A stretch of DNA of 64,000 bases from Chloroflexota bacterium (GTDB lineage Bacteria > Chloroflexota > Limnocylindria > QHBO01): the NCBI GenBank assembly GCA_040902225.1, contig JBBDXT010000002.1:280036-344035 (forward strand), written 5' to 3'. The notes under the pieces were generated by a model. That model saw only the letters and a list, made by a program, of their open reading frames with translations, was not told the origin of the DNA and searched no databases. Positions within the stretch are counted from its first letter, which is position 1. Every line of letters starts with the position of its first letter. Below, piece after piece: positions 1 to 8,073 of this stretch. A program made the position numbers and the translations under genes.

Positions 1-88
1 GCCCCACGATCATGTAGAGCAGCCATCCGACGCTGAGAACAGCCGCGATGATTGCCTTGGTCCGTCGCGTGAAGCTCACGGGGCGCAT
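1..88 (-). CDS. Partial membrane protein, N-terminus only
   Basis: A reading frame starts at ATG (complement of 86-88) and runs off the left edge. The 29 visible codons read MRPVSFTRRTK followed by a hydrophobic stretch (AIIAAVLSVGWLLYMIVG), which looks like a positively charged N-terminus and a first transmembrane segment or signal anchor. It is divergent from the XRE gene at 153 and shares its 64-bp promoter region, which holds a perfect 8-bp inverted repeat. The family cannot be told from this fragment. Confidence 0.5.
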   Translation of the reverse strand, partial: MRPVSFTRRTKAIIAAVLSVGWLLYMIVG

Positions 89-97
89 CGTAGCAAA

Positions 98-125
98 CGG
101 GCAGTAATGGAGGGATAACTGCCCG
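98..125. promoter_or_regulatory. Perfect inverted repeat in divergent promoter region
   Basis: CGGGCAGT (98-105) and ACTGCCCG (118-125) form a perfect 8-bp inverted repeat with a 12-nt spacer, between the divergent partial membrane gene and the XRE gene at 153. An operator for autoregulation by the XRE protein is a reasonable guess. No other copy was noticed in the window. Confidence 0.45.
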
Positions 126-140
126 GTTGGCGCCCTTGGC

Positions 141-146
141 CATGCT
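141..146 (+). promoter_or_regulatory. Leaderless-type -10 box (CATGCT)
   Basis: CATGCT lies 6 nt before the ATG at 153. The serine hydrolase at 6856 has the same hexamer 8 nt before its ATG. The spacing fits transcription starting at or next to the start codon. Confidence 0.35.
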
Positions 147-152
147 TGGTGC

Positions 153-848
153 ATGCCGACCCCCCGTGTTCGATTTGGCTTTCATGGCGATGAGGTGGCC
201 GGGCGCTTGGCCCGCGAACTCGTCGCCGCTCGCGCGGTGTCCGGTCTGACGCAGAGGCAGGTAGCGGAACGAGCCGGTGTCAGTCAGGCTCTGATCAGCC
301 AGGCTGAACGTGGTCGGATCGTGCCGAGCCTCGACGTCATGCATCGCCTCGCATCGGCGGCTGGCCATGACCTGGTGCTTCGCCTGTATCCGGGGAACGG
401 CGTACGACTGCGCGACTCCGGGCAGTTGCAGGTCGCCGAGACGATCAGGGCCGCCGCATCGTCAGCCTGGCGGGTTCGGCTGGAGGTCCCTGTGGGTGCG
501 GCGCCAGATCGGCGGGCAGTTGACATGGTGCTGGATGGCCCTGCGGGAATGGTCGCGGTGGAGGTGGAACGGGCGCTCCTCGATCTCCAGGCTCAGCTGC
601 GGGCAGCTCAGCTCAAGCGAGCGGCCACGGTCGAGCGGACGGGCCGGTCAGCTTGGCTGGTCATCGCCGTCCTGGATACGCGGCGCAACCGGGCCGCGGT
701 GCTGAATCATCGGTCGTTGCTGGCGGCTGCCCTTCCCGTCCCCTCGAAGCGGATCTGGGCCTGCCTTCGCGCCGGTGTGCCAGTCGGAGGGGACGGGCTC
801 CTGTGGGTTCGCATGCCCTCCCGGGGGTTGGCCGGTAAGTCCGGCTAA
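153..848 (+). CDS. XRE-family HTH protein with unusual C-terminal domain (paralog 1)
   Basis: 231 aa. Residues about 17-79 form an XRE/Cro-type helix-turn-helix (GLTQRQVAERAGVSQALISQAERG), so the protein very likely binds DNA. The rest is a separate domain shared with the paralog at 3429-4127: an RLRDSGQL segment (about 85-92), W..RLEVPV, then D124, E137-x-E139 and K155 in RAVDMVLDGP..VAVEVERALLDLQAQLRAAQLKR. A D...ExE...K arrangement after alternating hydrophobic residues resembles a PD-(D/E)XK nuclease-like core with the usual Lys moved or lost. This is inference, and a non-catalytic sensor domain is equally possible. There is no partner toxin gene. Its stop codon lies inside the first palindrome of a family 1 array (835-951). 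Confidence 0.7.
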   Translation: MPTPRVRFGFHGDEVAGRLARELVAARAVSGLTQRQVAERAGVSQALISQAERGRIVPSLDVMHRLASAAGHDLVLRLYPGNGVRLRDSGQLQVAETIRAAASSAWRVRLEVPVGAAPDRRAVDMVLDGPAGMVAVEVERALLDLQAQLRAAQLKRAATVERTGRSAWLVIAVLDTRRNRAAVLNHRSLLAAALPVPSKRIWACLRAGVPVGGDGLLWVRMPSRGLAGKSG

Positions 849-951
849 TACTCGTGCACCGATGGTCGCCGATCGGTGAACCTGCATAAGGCTGGCTTAT
901 CCAGGTGCGCGGGAGAGCCCCTATCGGTGCAGGAGCATAAGTGGGGCTTAT
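835..951. repeat. Family 1 palindrome array, copy 1
   Basis: Five alternating elements with 7-nt linkers. 15-mers: GTAAG-N5-CTAAT (835-849, degenerate), ATAAG-N5-CTTAT (886-900) and ATAAG-N5-CTTAT (937-951), 51 bp apart. 22-mers: CACCGAT-N8-ATCGGTG (857-878, perfect) and a degenerate one at 908-929 whose right arm ATCGGTG is intact. The first 15-mer overlaps the last codons and stop of the XRE gene. The array sits between the convergent XRE and acs genes. Confidence 0.85.
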
Positions 952-971
952 ACCCGGAAGCCGAGCCGAGG

Positions 972-2981
972 CTAGTCCTCTCCCCGACCCGACTGCTCAC
1001 GGATCGAGGAGACGATCCCCTCGTCCGCGAGCGTGGTCACGTCGCCCAGGGGCCGCTTTTCGGCGATGTCGCGCAGCAGGCGACGCATGATCTTGCCGGA
1101 GCGGGTCTTGGGAAGGTCCGGCGTGAACATGATCTGCTTGGGCCGCGCCAGCTTCCCGATCACCTCGGCGACGTGCTCCCGCAGCTCGGCCGCCAGCTCC
1201 TCGGATGCCTCAAACCCGGCACGCAGGATCACGTAGCAGAAGATGGCCTGGCCGGTGATCGGGTCGGTGCGGCCGACGACCGCAGCCTCGGCGACGGCGG
1301 GGTGCGAGACGAGTGCCGACTCCACCTCGGTCGTCGAGATGCGGTGGCCTGAGATGTTCATCACGTCGTCGACGCGGCCGAGGAGCCAGTAGTAGCCCTC
1401 GTCGTCGCGCTTGCAGCCGTCCCCGGCGAAGTATCGGCCGGGATAGCGCGACCAGTAGGTCTCGACGTATCGGTCGTGGTCGCCGTAGATGCCGCGCAGC
1501 ATGGCCGGCCACGGCCGCTCGAGCACGAGGTAGCCGCCACCACCCAGCGGCACGGTGCTGCCGGCCTCGTCGACCACGTCGGCCTTGACACCCGGGAACG
1601 GGAAGGTGGCGCTCCCCGGCTTGGTGGTGGTGATCCCCGGCAGCGGCGTGATCAGGATCATGCCGGTCTCGGTCTGCCACCAGGTGTCGACCACCGGGCA
1701 GCGCTCTCCCCCGATGTACTTCCAGTACCAGGCCCATGCCTCGGGGTTGATCGGCTCGCCTACTGAGCCCAACAGCCGGAGGGACGACAGGTCGTCGCCG
1801 GCGAAGGCCTCCTGCCCGTACTTCATCAGGGCGCGGATGGCGGTCGGGGCGGTGTACAGGATCGTGGCGCGGTATCGGGCGGCGATCTGGGCCCATCGGT
1901 CCTTGTCAGGGAAGTCGATGGCGCCCTCGTAGATGATCCCGGTCGTCGCGTTGGCGAGCGGCCCGTAGACGATGTACGAATGGCCGGTCACCCAGCCGAT
2001 ATCGGCCATGCACCAGTACACGTCGTCCGGCTTGATGTCGAAGATGAGCCGATGGGTGGCCGCGGTCCCGACCAGGTAGCCCGCGGTGGTGTGCATGATG
2101 CCCTTGGGCTTGGCCGTCGTGCCGGAGGTGTACAGGAGGTAGAGGAGGTCCTCGGAGTCCATCGGCTCCGGGGTGGCGGTGGCTGGCTGGTCGGCGGTCA
2201 GCTCGTGCCACCAGTGGTCGCGGCCCTCCTGCCATTCCACGGCGTCGCCCGTGCGCCTGACCACCACGCAGTTCTGGACCGATGGACTGCGCGCCATGGC
2301 GTCGTCCGCATTGCTCTTCAGGGGAACCGTCGCGCCCTTGCGATAGCCGCCGTCGGCGGTGATTACCGTGGTGCACTGCGCGTCATCGATGCGGCCCGCG
2401 AGCGCGTCAGCCGAGAAGCCCCCGAAGACCACGGAGTGGGGAGCGCCGATCCGTGCGCACGCGAGCATCGCGACCGGGAGCTCGGGGATCATCGGCATGT
2501 AGATGGCGACCCTGTCGCCCTTCTGCACCCCGAGGGCTCGCAGGGCGTTGGCCATCCGGCACGTCTCGTCAAGCAGGTCCTGGTAGGTGAGGGTCCGCTT
2601 GTCGCCGGGCTCGCCCTCCCAGTAGTAGGCGACCTTGTCCCCCAGGCCGTTGGCGACGTGGCGGTCGAGGCAGTTGACGCTGATGTTCAGCTTGCCGCCG
2701 ACGAACCACTTGGCGTAGGGGAGCTGCCAGTCGAGGAGCTCGGTCCAGGGCTCCATCCAGTCGATCCGCTCGGCCTCTTCCGTCCAGAACTCGCGGAAGC
2801 CCTCCTCCGTTGCGGTCCGCATGTAGATCTGCGGGTCGTTGGCCGTGGCGCTTCTCACGAACTCGGGTGGTGGTGGGAAGAGGCGCTCCTCGCGGAGGAG
2901 GTTCTCGATGGTCGCGGCCTCGGCCGCGGGTTCCATCTTCTCGGCCGGCTCGGTCTGCTCCTTGGTGGCCTCGTCAGCCAT
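972..2981 (-). CDS. acs: Acetyl-CoA synthetase
   Basis: 669 aa from the chosen ATG at 2981 (MADEATKEQ). Makes acetyl-CoA from acetate, ATP and CoA through acetyl-AMP in the cytoplasm. An ANL-superfamily enzyme: P-loop-like YTSGTTAKPKG, WWQTETG, the hinge region, and a C-terminal PKTRSGKIMRR whose Lys is the acetylation site that silences Acs in other bacteria. Length matches the family (about 650 aa). The longer start at 3017 is less likely, because the 2981 ATG overlaps the stop of the upstream cyclic-nucleotide-binding gene by 8 nt, which suggests translational coupling. Confidence 0.95.
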   Translation of the reverse strand: MADEATKEQTEPAEKMEPAAEAATIENLLREERLFPPPPEFVRSATANDPQIYMRTATEEGFREFWTEEAERIDWMEPWTELLDWQLPYAKWFVGGKLNISVNCLDRHVANGLGDKVAYYWEGEPGDKRTLTYQDLLDETCRMANALRALGVQKGDRVAIYMPMIPELPVAMLACARIGAPHSVVFGGFSADALAGRIDDAQCTTVITADGGYRKGATVPLKSNADDAMARSPSVQNCVVVRRTGDAVEWQEGRDHWWHELTADQPATATPEPMDSEDLLYLLYTSGTTAKPKGIMHTTAGYLVGTAATHRLIFDIKPDDVYWCMADIGWVTGHSYIVYGPLANATTGIIYEGAIDFPDKDRWAQIAARYRATILYTAPTAIRALMKYGQEAFAGDDLSSLRLLGSVGEPINPEAWAWYWKYIGGERCPVVDTWWQTETGMILITPLPGITTTKPGSATFPFPGVKADVVDEAGSTVPLGGGGYLVLERPWPAMLRGIYGDHDRYVETYWSRYPGRYFAGDGCKRDDEGYYWLLGRVDDVMNISGHRISTTEVESALVSHPAVAEAAVVGRTDPITGQAIFCYVILRAGFEASEELAAELREHVAEVIGKLARPKQIMFTPDLPKTRSGKIMRRLLRDIAEKRPLGDVTTLADEGIVSSIREQSGRGED

Positions 2982-3378
2982 GGTGTTCGCGACGGTGGAG
3001 CCGGGCGATGATCGCATTGAGCATCGGGATCGCCATCTGTGGATGCTCCTCGAGCGACGCCTTGAACTCCCAGGCGCTGATCAGCAGGCAGTCGAGCTCG
3101 TCCTCGGCCACGACCGTGGCGGTTCTACCGTGCTCCTCGATGAGAGCAAGCTCACCGAAGAACTCGCCCGGCCCCATGCTGCCGACCTTGCGTCCCTCCT
3201 GCTCGACGCCGGCGTGGCCACTGACGATCAGATACAGCACGGTCGCGGGATCGCCTTCGCGCACCACCGTCTGGCCGGCCGCGTAGTGAGCTTCGCGCGC
3301 CGTCTGCAGGACCTGCTTGCGCGCGCGCTTGTCGAGGACTGCCAGCAGTGGGATCGAGGCCAGACGCTCGTCGTCCAT
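2974..3378 (-). CDS. Stand-alone cyclic nucleotide-binding domain protein
   Basis: 134 aa. Almost all of it is one cNMP-binding beta-barrel domain (about residues 10-125) with the phosphate-binding-cassette-like stretch GPGEFFGELALIEEHGRTATV, which holds the GE and R residues typical of ligand-binding members. No DNA-binding, kinase or transferase domain is attached. It is co-transcribed with and overlaps acs. In mycobacteria cAMP controls Acs through an acetyltransferase fused to such a domain, so a role as a cAMP- or energy-responsive regulator of acetate activation is plausible but inferred. The start is supported by a TAGCAT box 8 nt upstream. Confidence 0.8.
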   Translation of the reverse strand: MDDERLASIPLLAVLDKRARKQVLQTAREAHYAAGQTVVREGDPATVLYLIVSGHAGVEQEGRKVGSMGPGEFFGELALIEEHGRTATVVAEDELDCLLISAWEFKASLEEHPQMAIPMLNAIIARLHRREHHG

Positions 3379-3386
3379 CGGGGCAC

Positions 3387-3392
3387 ATGCTA
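3387..3392 (-). promoter_or_regulatory. Leaderless -10 box (TAGCAT)
   Basis: TAGCAT on the minus strand, 8 nt upstream of the ATG at 3378. The same hexamer at the same distance precedes the MFS gene starting at 6788. Confidence 0.5.
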
Positions 3393-3428
3393 GGGCGTGC
3401 GGGCTCCGCGCGGAAGCCGTTTCGTGGG

Positions 3429-4127
3429 CTATGACTGGGGCTGGCGGCGGCGCGGTGTGCGGACGAACAGGATGCCGTCGTTCTTCAGCGGCTCGCCGCC
3501 ACGAATCGCTCGCCAGATCGCGCGGGACTCCGCCGGCATGGTCTGGCTGATCAGCTGCGAGAACGGGGCGAGGCGCTCTCGACTGGCCGGCGCGTACGGG
3601 ACAGCGATCACGAGCCGGATCGGCCGCTGTTCCTGGGCCGCCAGGAGCTCACGCTTGACCTGGGCCGACCTGAGCTGCGCCTGAAAATCCACGAGCGCGC
3701 GCTCGATCTCGATGTGGATGATCTCCATCGGCCCTGTCAGGAGGAGGTCTGCTGCCCGGGCGTCGCCTGCGGCAACCGGCACCTCCAGGCGTGGACGCCA
3801 GCTGCGATGCGCCACCCCGACGATCGCCTGAGCCAGCGTCAGTTGCCCGGAGTCCCGCAGGCGGACGGTCGCAACTGGATAAAGCCGCCAGGCGAGTTCG
3901 TGTCCGCACGCGGCCGCCAGCCGGCATCGCGCTTCGAGTGAGACATTGCCCGTCCCGAGCTCGGCCCAGCTGGCCAGCTGCTGGCTCACGCCGGCGCGTT
4001 TGGCAAGGCTGGTCTGAGTCAGGCCGGCGGTCATCCGGGCCATGCGGAGCTCACGACCGAACGATGCGGCGAGGTAGCTTGCGCGGGTGCGACCGGTCGA
4101 TGCAGGCCGTGGCCGGAAGGAGTTCAC
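3429..4127 (-). CDS. XRE-family HTH protein with unusual C-terminal domain (paralog 2)
   Basis: 232 aa (GTG start), co-linear with the protein at 153-848. XRE helix-turn-helix at about residues 22-83 (AGLTQTSLAKRAGVSQQLASWAELG), then the shared domain with RLRDSGQL, WRPRLEVPV, D127, E140-x-E142 and K158 (AADLLLTGP..IIHIEIERALVDFQAQLRSAQVKR). Both E residues, the D, and the QAQLR.AQ.KR helix are kept, so this domain is under constraint. The nuclease-like interpretation is only a structural guess. A family 2 palindrome array begins 47 bp upstream, which makes this protein the best candidate to bind it. Confidence 0.7.
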   Translation of the reverse strand: MNSFRPRPASTGRTRASYLAASFGRELRMARMTAGLTQTSLAKRAGVSQQLASWAELGTGNVSLEARCRLAAACGHELAWRLYPVATVRLRDSGQLTLAQAIVGVAHRSWRPRLEVPVAAGDARAADLLLTGPMEIIHIEIERALVDFQAQLRSAQVKRELLAAQEQRPIRLVIAVPYAPASRERLAPFSQLISQTMPAESRAIWRAIRGGEPLKNDGILFVRTPRRRQPQS

Positions 4128-4173
4128 GCGGCCATCCTCCGCCCCGGGCCTTAGCGCCGATGTATCAGTGGCT

Positions 4174-4323
4174 TACCAAGCCCACTGGTAGAACGGCGCG
4201 TCCGGCGTTGGCGGAGACTCGCGACGCGCGAATCTACCAGTGTCGTTGGTGCTAACACGCCTATGGCTGCCAGATATCCACTTCCGATGCCATCCGCGAC
4301 GAGTTGTACCAATGTCATTGGTA
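4174..4323. repeat. Family 2 palindrome array, copy 1
   Basis: Three 17-bp palindromes: TACCA-N7-TGGTA (4174-4190), TACCA-N7-TGGTG (4235-4251) and TACCA-N7-TGGTA (4307-4323, 7-bp perfect arms TACCAAT/ATTGGTA). Spacing is 61 and 72 bp. Between them lie unrelated GC-rich inverted repeats (GCGCGTC 4196-4202 with GACGCGC 4223-4229; ATGGC 4263-4267 with GCCAT 4289-4293). The array lies between the MFS gene end and the start of the XRE gene at 4127. Confidence 0.8.
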
Positions 4324-4338
4324 GGACGGGACGACGAC

Positions 4339-5550
4339 CTAACTTGCAGCGCCGGCGGTCGCGGGTTGCGCGGGCACCAGGGCAACGAGGCAGGCGGCAC
4401 CCAGGTACGAGGCCGCCATCAGGACGAAGGCAACCGGATACCCCCACTCAGCGGCCACATTCCCGATCACGATCGCCCAGAAGGCCCCGATCCCAAACGC
4501 GAAGGTGAAGTAGACGCTGAAGGCGACGTCGCGAGTGGGACCCGAGGCGCGGTCGGCGAGGAAGGCCTGGAGGACCGGCGACTCGGAGAAGACGGCGGTC
4601 CCGAACGGCAGCAGCAGCGGCACCAGCAGAACCAGGTTGGAGCCCGCGGCGAGGAAGGCCAGCACGCCCACGGCCGACAGGACGTAGTAGACGACGAGGG
4701 TGCGACGCCGGCCGAAGTGATCGGAGAGCCACCCGGCGAGGAGCGGCCCGACGACGGCGCCGACCAGGAGCAGGGCGTAGAGGACGGCGGTCGTTTCTTC
4801 CGAAAGATTCAACGGCCCGCGCAGGTAGAGCAGCATGAATGGCGCCACGATGTCCAGGCCGCGCCCGCCGGCGGCGATCAGCGAAGCGCCAAGGATCAGC
4901 CGCAGGTCCCGCCGACCGAGCACGGAGCCCAGCTGCCCCCACACTGAACCGGCACGACGCGCACGAGCCCGGTACGCGGCGCCATCCTCGCGGACGCGCC
5001 ACAGGATCAGCGACCCGGTCAAGAGCGCCGGGACACCGAACAGGGCAAGGGTCGTCTGCCACCCCACCGAGCCGATCAGCGCCAACCCCACGAACGGCAC
5101 CAGCACGGTCCCCACGTTGCCGCCGCTGATATGGGCGCTGATGGCAAAGCCCCGGCGAGAAGGCGGATACACGTCGGAGAGGAGGGCGTTGCCGACAGGA
5201 TGCTGCGGACTCGACCCAACGCGCGCGAAGGAGATGGAGGCGAGCAGCTGCCCCAGCGAATGCGTCAGGCCGGACAGCAGGAGGCCCGCCGCGAAGACGA
5301 GCTGTCCGCCGCCGAGGAGCACGGGGCGCGCCACCCATCGGGTCAGGAAGCCGTAGAGGAGCTGCATCGAGCCGCCGACGGCGGTGGTCACGGCGATGAA
5401 CAGGCCGATATCCCGCGGGTTGAGCGCGAACTCGATGATGATGATCGGGTAGATCAGCGGCATCAGCGCCGACTGGGCATGGATCACCGCGTGCGACAGG
5501 GCCAGCAGCCCAAGGGTCAACCCGGGTCGGACGCGTGGAGGATCGGTCAA
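4339..5550 (-). CDS. MFS transporter
   Basis: 403 aa from a TTG start at 5550. About 12 hydrophobic segments, with a loop GWLSDHFGRRRT between halves, which is the MFS signature G-x-x-x-D-R/H-x-G-R-R. Probable inner-membrane exporter or uptake carrier driven by proton antiport or symport. The substrate cannot be told. The TTG overlaps the stop of the upstream MFS gene (TTGA), so the two are translationally coupled. The longer frame up to 5661 would run deep into that gene and its N-terminus has no MFS character. Confidence 0.75.
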   Translation of the reverse strand: MTDPPRVRPGLTLGLLALSHAVIHAQSALMPLIYPIIIIEFALNPRDIGLFIAVTTAVGGSMQLLYGFLTRWVARPVLLGGGQLVFAAGLLLSGLTHSLGQLLASISFARVGSSPQHPVGNALLSDVYPPSRRGFAISAHISGGNVGTVLVPFVGLALIGSVGWQTTLALFGVPALLTGSLILWRVREDGAAYRARARRAGSVWGQLGSVLGRRDLRLILGASLIAAGGRGLDIVAPFMLLYLRGPLNLSEETTAVLYALLLVGAVVGPLLAGWLSDHFGRRRTLVVYYVLSAVGVLAFLAAGSNLVLLVPLLLPFGTAVFSESPVLQAFLADRASGPTRDVAFSVYFTFAFGIGAFWAIVIGNVAAEWGYPVAFVLMAASYLGAACLVALVPAQPATAGAAS

Positions 5551-6788
5551 GCAGTCACCGTCTGTTGGCCCTTGCCGAGGACCACCAGCTGCCAGGCGAC
5601 AAGGCCGATGAACAGGCTCCCGATGGCCGCCCCCAGCAGGAAGGCGACCGACGGGTCCCACAGCTCGGCCACCGCCCCGGCCAGCAGGCCGCCGATCGGG
5701 GTGACTCCCGCGAAGACCGTGATATAGAGGGACATCACCCGACCGCGCAGCTCATTCGGCACGCTGCGCTGCACGATGACGTTGATGGTGTTGATCATCA
5801 GCATCGAACTGAGGCCGACTGCCACGATCAGCGGGAAGGCGAGCTCCGCGGTGCGCGAGAGCCCAAGCAGCGCCTCGAAGAACACGAACGCGAGCCCGCC
5901 CCACAGGATCATGCCCACCAGCGGCCGGCGGTGGCCGACATAGGCCAGCGCCACGGAGGCCAGCAGCGAGCCGAGCCCCATGGCGGCGAAAAGGGCGCCA
6001 TAGCCATCGGCGTCCAGCGAGAGGGTAAAGCGCGCGAAGAGCGGCAGCAGGGTCTGGAAGTTCATGCCGAAGGTCCCCATCCCGGCCAGCAGGACGAGCG
6101 GCCAGAGCACGGTCGGGGTGCGCAGCGCGTAGCTCACCCCCTCACCCAGGCTCGACCGGATCGAGGGCATCGTGGTCGGCCGCGCGAGGGGGAGCATGGC
6201 GCCGGGGTCCATCTGCCGCAGCGCAATCAGCACGCCCCCGTAGCTGACCGCATTGATCGCGAAGTTGAAGGCGGGGCCGTAGAACGCCAGGGTCAGGCCG
6301 GCCACTGCCGGTCCCACCACGCGGGCCAGGTTGAAGCTCGCCGAGTTGAGGGTGATGGCGTTCATCAGGTCGTCGCGCGGCACTAGGTCGGCGGCGAACG
6401 ACTGCCGGACGGGCATGTCAAGGGCGTTCACGAAGCCCAGCGCCAGTGACAGGACCATCACGTGCCAGACCTGGACCACATCGGTCACGGTCAGGGCGAA
6501 GAGAACGACTGCCTGGAGCGCCGCGACCGACTGGGTGGTCAGCAGCAGGCGCCGCTTGTCGACCCGATCCGCGAGCACCCCGCCGAACGGCGCCAGGATG
6601 AGCGACGGCGCGAACTGCAGGGCGAGGACGGCGCCCAGCTGGATGGGGCTGCCGCCGAGCAGCAGCACCAGCCACGGCAGGCTGACAGTCTGCATCCAGG
6701 TGCCGACCAGGCTGATGATCTGGCCGATCCAGTACAGACGGAAGTTGCGGTGACGGACGGCGCTGAAGCCGCGCCCCATGTCGAGCAT
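5547..6788 (-). CDS. MFS transporter (enterobactin/macrolide exporter-like)
   Basis: 413 aa from ATG 6788 (MLDMGRGFSAVRHRNFRLYWIGQ). The R-x-x-N-F-R-L-Y-W-I-G-Q start and GGVLADRVDKRR loop are typical of the MFS_3 (EntS-like) exporters. About 12 membrane segments. The start is chosen because a TAGCAT box lies 8 nt upstream; the longer frame to 7070 would overlap the divergent hydrolase gene and adds a low-complexity N-terminus. Forms a two-gene unit with the next MFS gene (4-bp overlap). Substrate unknown. Confidence 0.8.
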   Translation of the reverse strand: MLDMGRGFSAVRHRNFRLYWIGQIISLVGTWMQTVSLPWLVLLLGGSPIQLGAVLALQFAPSLILAPFGGVLADRVDKRRLLLTTQSVAALQAVVLFALTVTDVVQVWHVMVLSLALGFVNALDMPVRQSFAADLVPRDDLMNAITLNSASFNLARVVGPAVAGLTLAFYGPAFNFAINAVSYGGVLIALRQMDPGAMLPLARPTTMPSIRSSLGEGVSYALRTPTVLWPLVLLAGMGTFGMNFQTLLPLFARFTLSLDADGYGALFAAMGLGSLLASVALAYVGHRRPLVGMILWGGLAFVFFEALLGLSRTAELAFPLIVAVGLSSMLMINTINVIVQRSVPNELRGRVMSLYITVFAGVTPIGGLLAGAVAELWDPSVAFLLGAAIGSLFIGLVAWQLVVLGKGQQTVTA

Positions 6789-6796
6789 TGCCGGGA

Positions 6797-6802
6797 ATGC
6801 TA
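6797..6802 (-). promoter_or_regulatory. Leaderless -10 box (TAGCAT)
   Basis: TAGCAT on the minus strand, 8 nt before the ATG at 6788. It matches the box of the gene starting at 3378 in sequence and distance. Confidence 0.5.
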
Positions 6803-6855
6803 CCGGGCCGCGGCGCGTCAACGGCCCTCGTCCCGATGCCGCATGCTGAGGCCCT

Positions 6856-8073
6856 ATGCGACGACCGATCGCCCACCTGACCGGTGCTGCGGCCGTGCTT
6901 GCTGTGCTGGTGGCCGTCTCGGTGACGCTAGCCCCGGGCGCGCTCGCTCCCGGTGAGCTGCCTCCCACACAGACGTCTCGGCTCCCAGCAGCGAGCGCAG
7001 GAGCGTCCGCCACGCCCGGCCTGCAGCCGTTGCCGGAGGCGACGCCAGACGGAGCCGATGGCGGCGGCACGGCGCGACCGATCGACCTGCTTCCCGTCTC
7101 TCAGGCAGAGGCGGCCGCCCTGCAGGCGGCGGTTGATCGGGCACGGGCGGCATTCGGCCTGACCTCGGTCGCGGTCGGCGTCTCGGCCGATGCGCAGCTC
7201 GGCTGGAGCGGCGGGTCAGGGCCGCCGCGCCAAGGGAGCACGACGCCCCTGAGCGGCGCCACGCCGTTCGCGATCGCCAGCGTCACCAAGACCTTCACGG
7301 CGACGATCGTGCTGCAGCTGGTCGAAGAGGGCCGCGTGACGCTCGACGCAGCGGTCAACGAATACCTGCCCGAGCTGACGATCGCTCGCGGCGTGACCGT
7401 GCGGCAGCTCCTCAGCCACACGTCCGGGATCGCCGATCTGCTGGCACCGATGCGCAATCGGCTCAACGCCGAACCGTCACGCATCTGGCAGCCGGCCGAG
7501 GTGCTGGCCCTGCTCGGGCCGTCAACCTTCGCGCCGGGCACGAGCTGGGCGTACTCGAACACGAACTACGTGATCGCCGGGCTGCTGGTCGAGCGCGTCA
7601 CCGGCCACCGGTTTGGCGACGAGCTGCAGCGCCGCATCACTGGCCCGCTCAAGCTGGCCGGCACGGGGGTACCGTCAAAGGGCCACCTGCCGTACCTGCT
7701 GGGCGTGTCGTGGACCAGCGCCTTCTGGACATCGGCCATGCTCGATTCGAACGCGGTCAACCTGGTGCGCTGGGGAGATGCGCTGTACGGCGGGGCCATC
7801 CTGCGCGCGGACACCCTGGCGCAGATGCTCGACTTCAACGACGAGGGATATGGAATGGGTGCCGAGCAGTATCGGTTCGGTGGCCTGCTCGGCTACGGGC
7901 ATTCCGGGCTGCTGCGGGGCTACACCACTCTGCTGGTGCACCTCCCCGATGCGCACCTGACCGTGGCGCTGCTGGCGACGGGGCACCTGTTCGACGCCAC
8001 GGCCCTGCTCACGTACTCGGCGCCGGGGGCTCCTTCGATCCTTTCGCTCGCCGGGGAGCTGTCTCCGAGCTGA
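6856..8073 (+). CDS. Serine hydrolase, class C beta-lactamase/penicillin-binding fold
   Basis: 405 aa. N-terminal hydrophobic segment (residues about 8-30), a Pro/Ala-rich linker, then the hydrolase domain. All three motifs are present: S142-V-T-K145 (nucleophile and base), Y-S-N in WAYSNTNY, and H-S-G in GYGHSGLLRG. Likely an exported D,D-peptidase, esterase or related hydrolase. True beta-lactamase activity cannot be inferred. A CATGCT box at 6842-6847 lies 8 nt before the ATG. Its last 65 bp overlap the 3' end of the convergent DUF885 gene. Confidence 0.8.
   Translation: MRRPIAHLTGAAAVLAVLVAVSVTLAPGALAPGELPPTQTSRLPAASAGASATPGLQPLPEATPDGADGGGTARPIDLLPVSQAEAAALQAAVDRARAAFGLTSVAVGVSADAQLGWSGGSGPPRQGSTTPLSGATPFAIASVTKTFTATIVLQLVEEGRVTLDAAVNEYLPELTIARGVTVRQLLSHTSGIADLLAPMRNRLNAEPSRIWQPAEVLALLGPSTFAPGTSWAYSNTNYVIAGLLVERVTGHRFGDELQRRITGPLKLAGTGVPSKGHLPYLLGVSWTSAFWTSAMLDSNAVNLVRWGDALYGGAILRADTLAQMLDFNDEGYGMGAEQYRFGGLLGYGHSGLLRGYTTLLVHLPDAHLTVALLATGHLFDATALLTYSAPGAPSILSLAGELSPS

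Noticed and set aside
153-848. XRE protein as antitoxin of a toxin-antitoxin pair
   Set aside because: No adjacent small toxin gene; the C-terminal domain is part of the same protein, and the paralog also stands alone.
835-951. Regular palindrome array as a CRISPR
   Set aside because: Linkers are 7 nt, two palindrome types alternate, each array has only five elements, and no cas genes are present.
6856-8073. Antibiotic-resistance beta-lactamase
   Set aside because: Motifs fit the broad penicillin-binding/beta-lactamase fold, which includes many esterases and peptidases; no context supports resistance.
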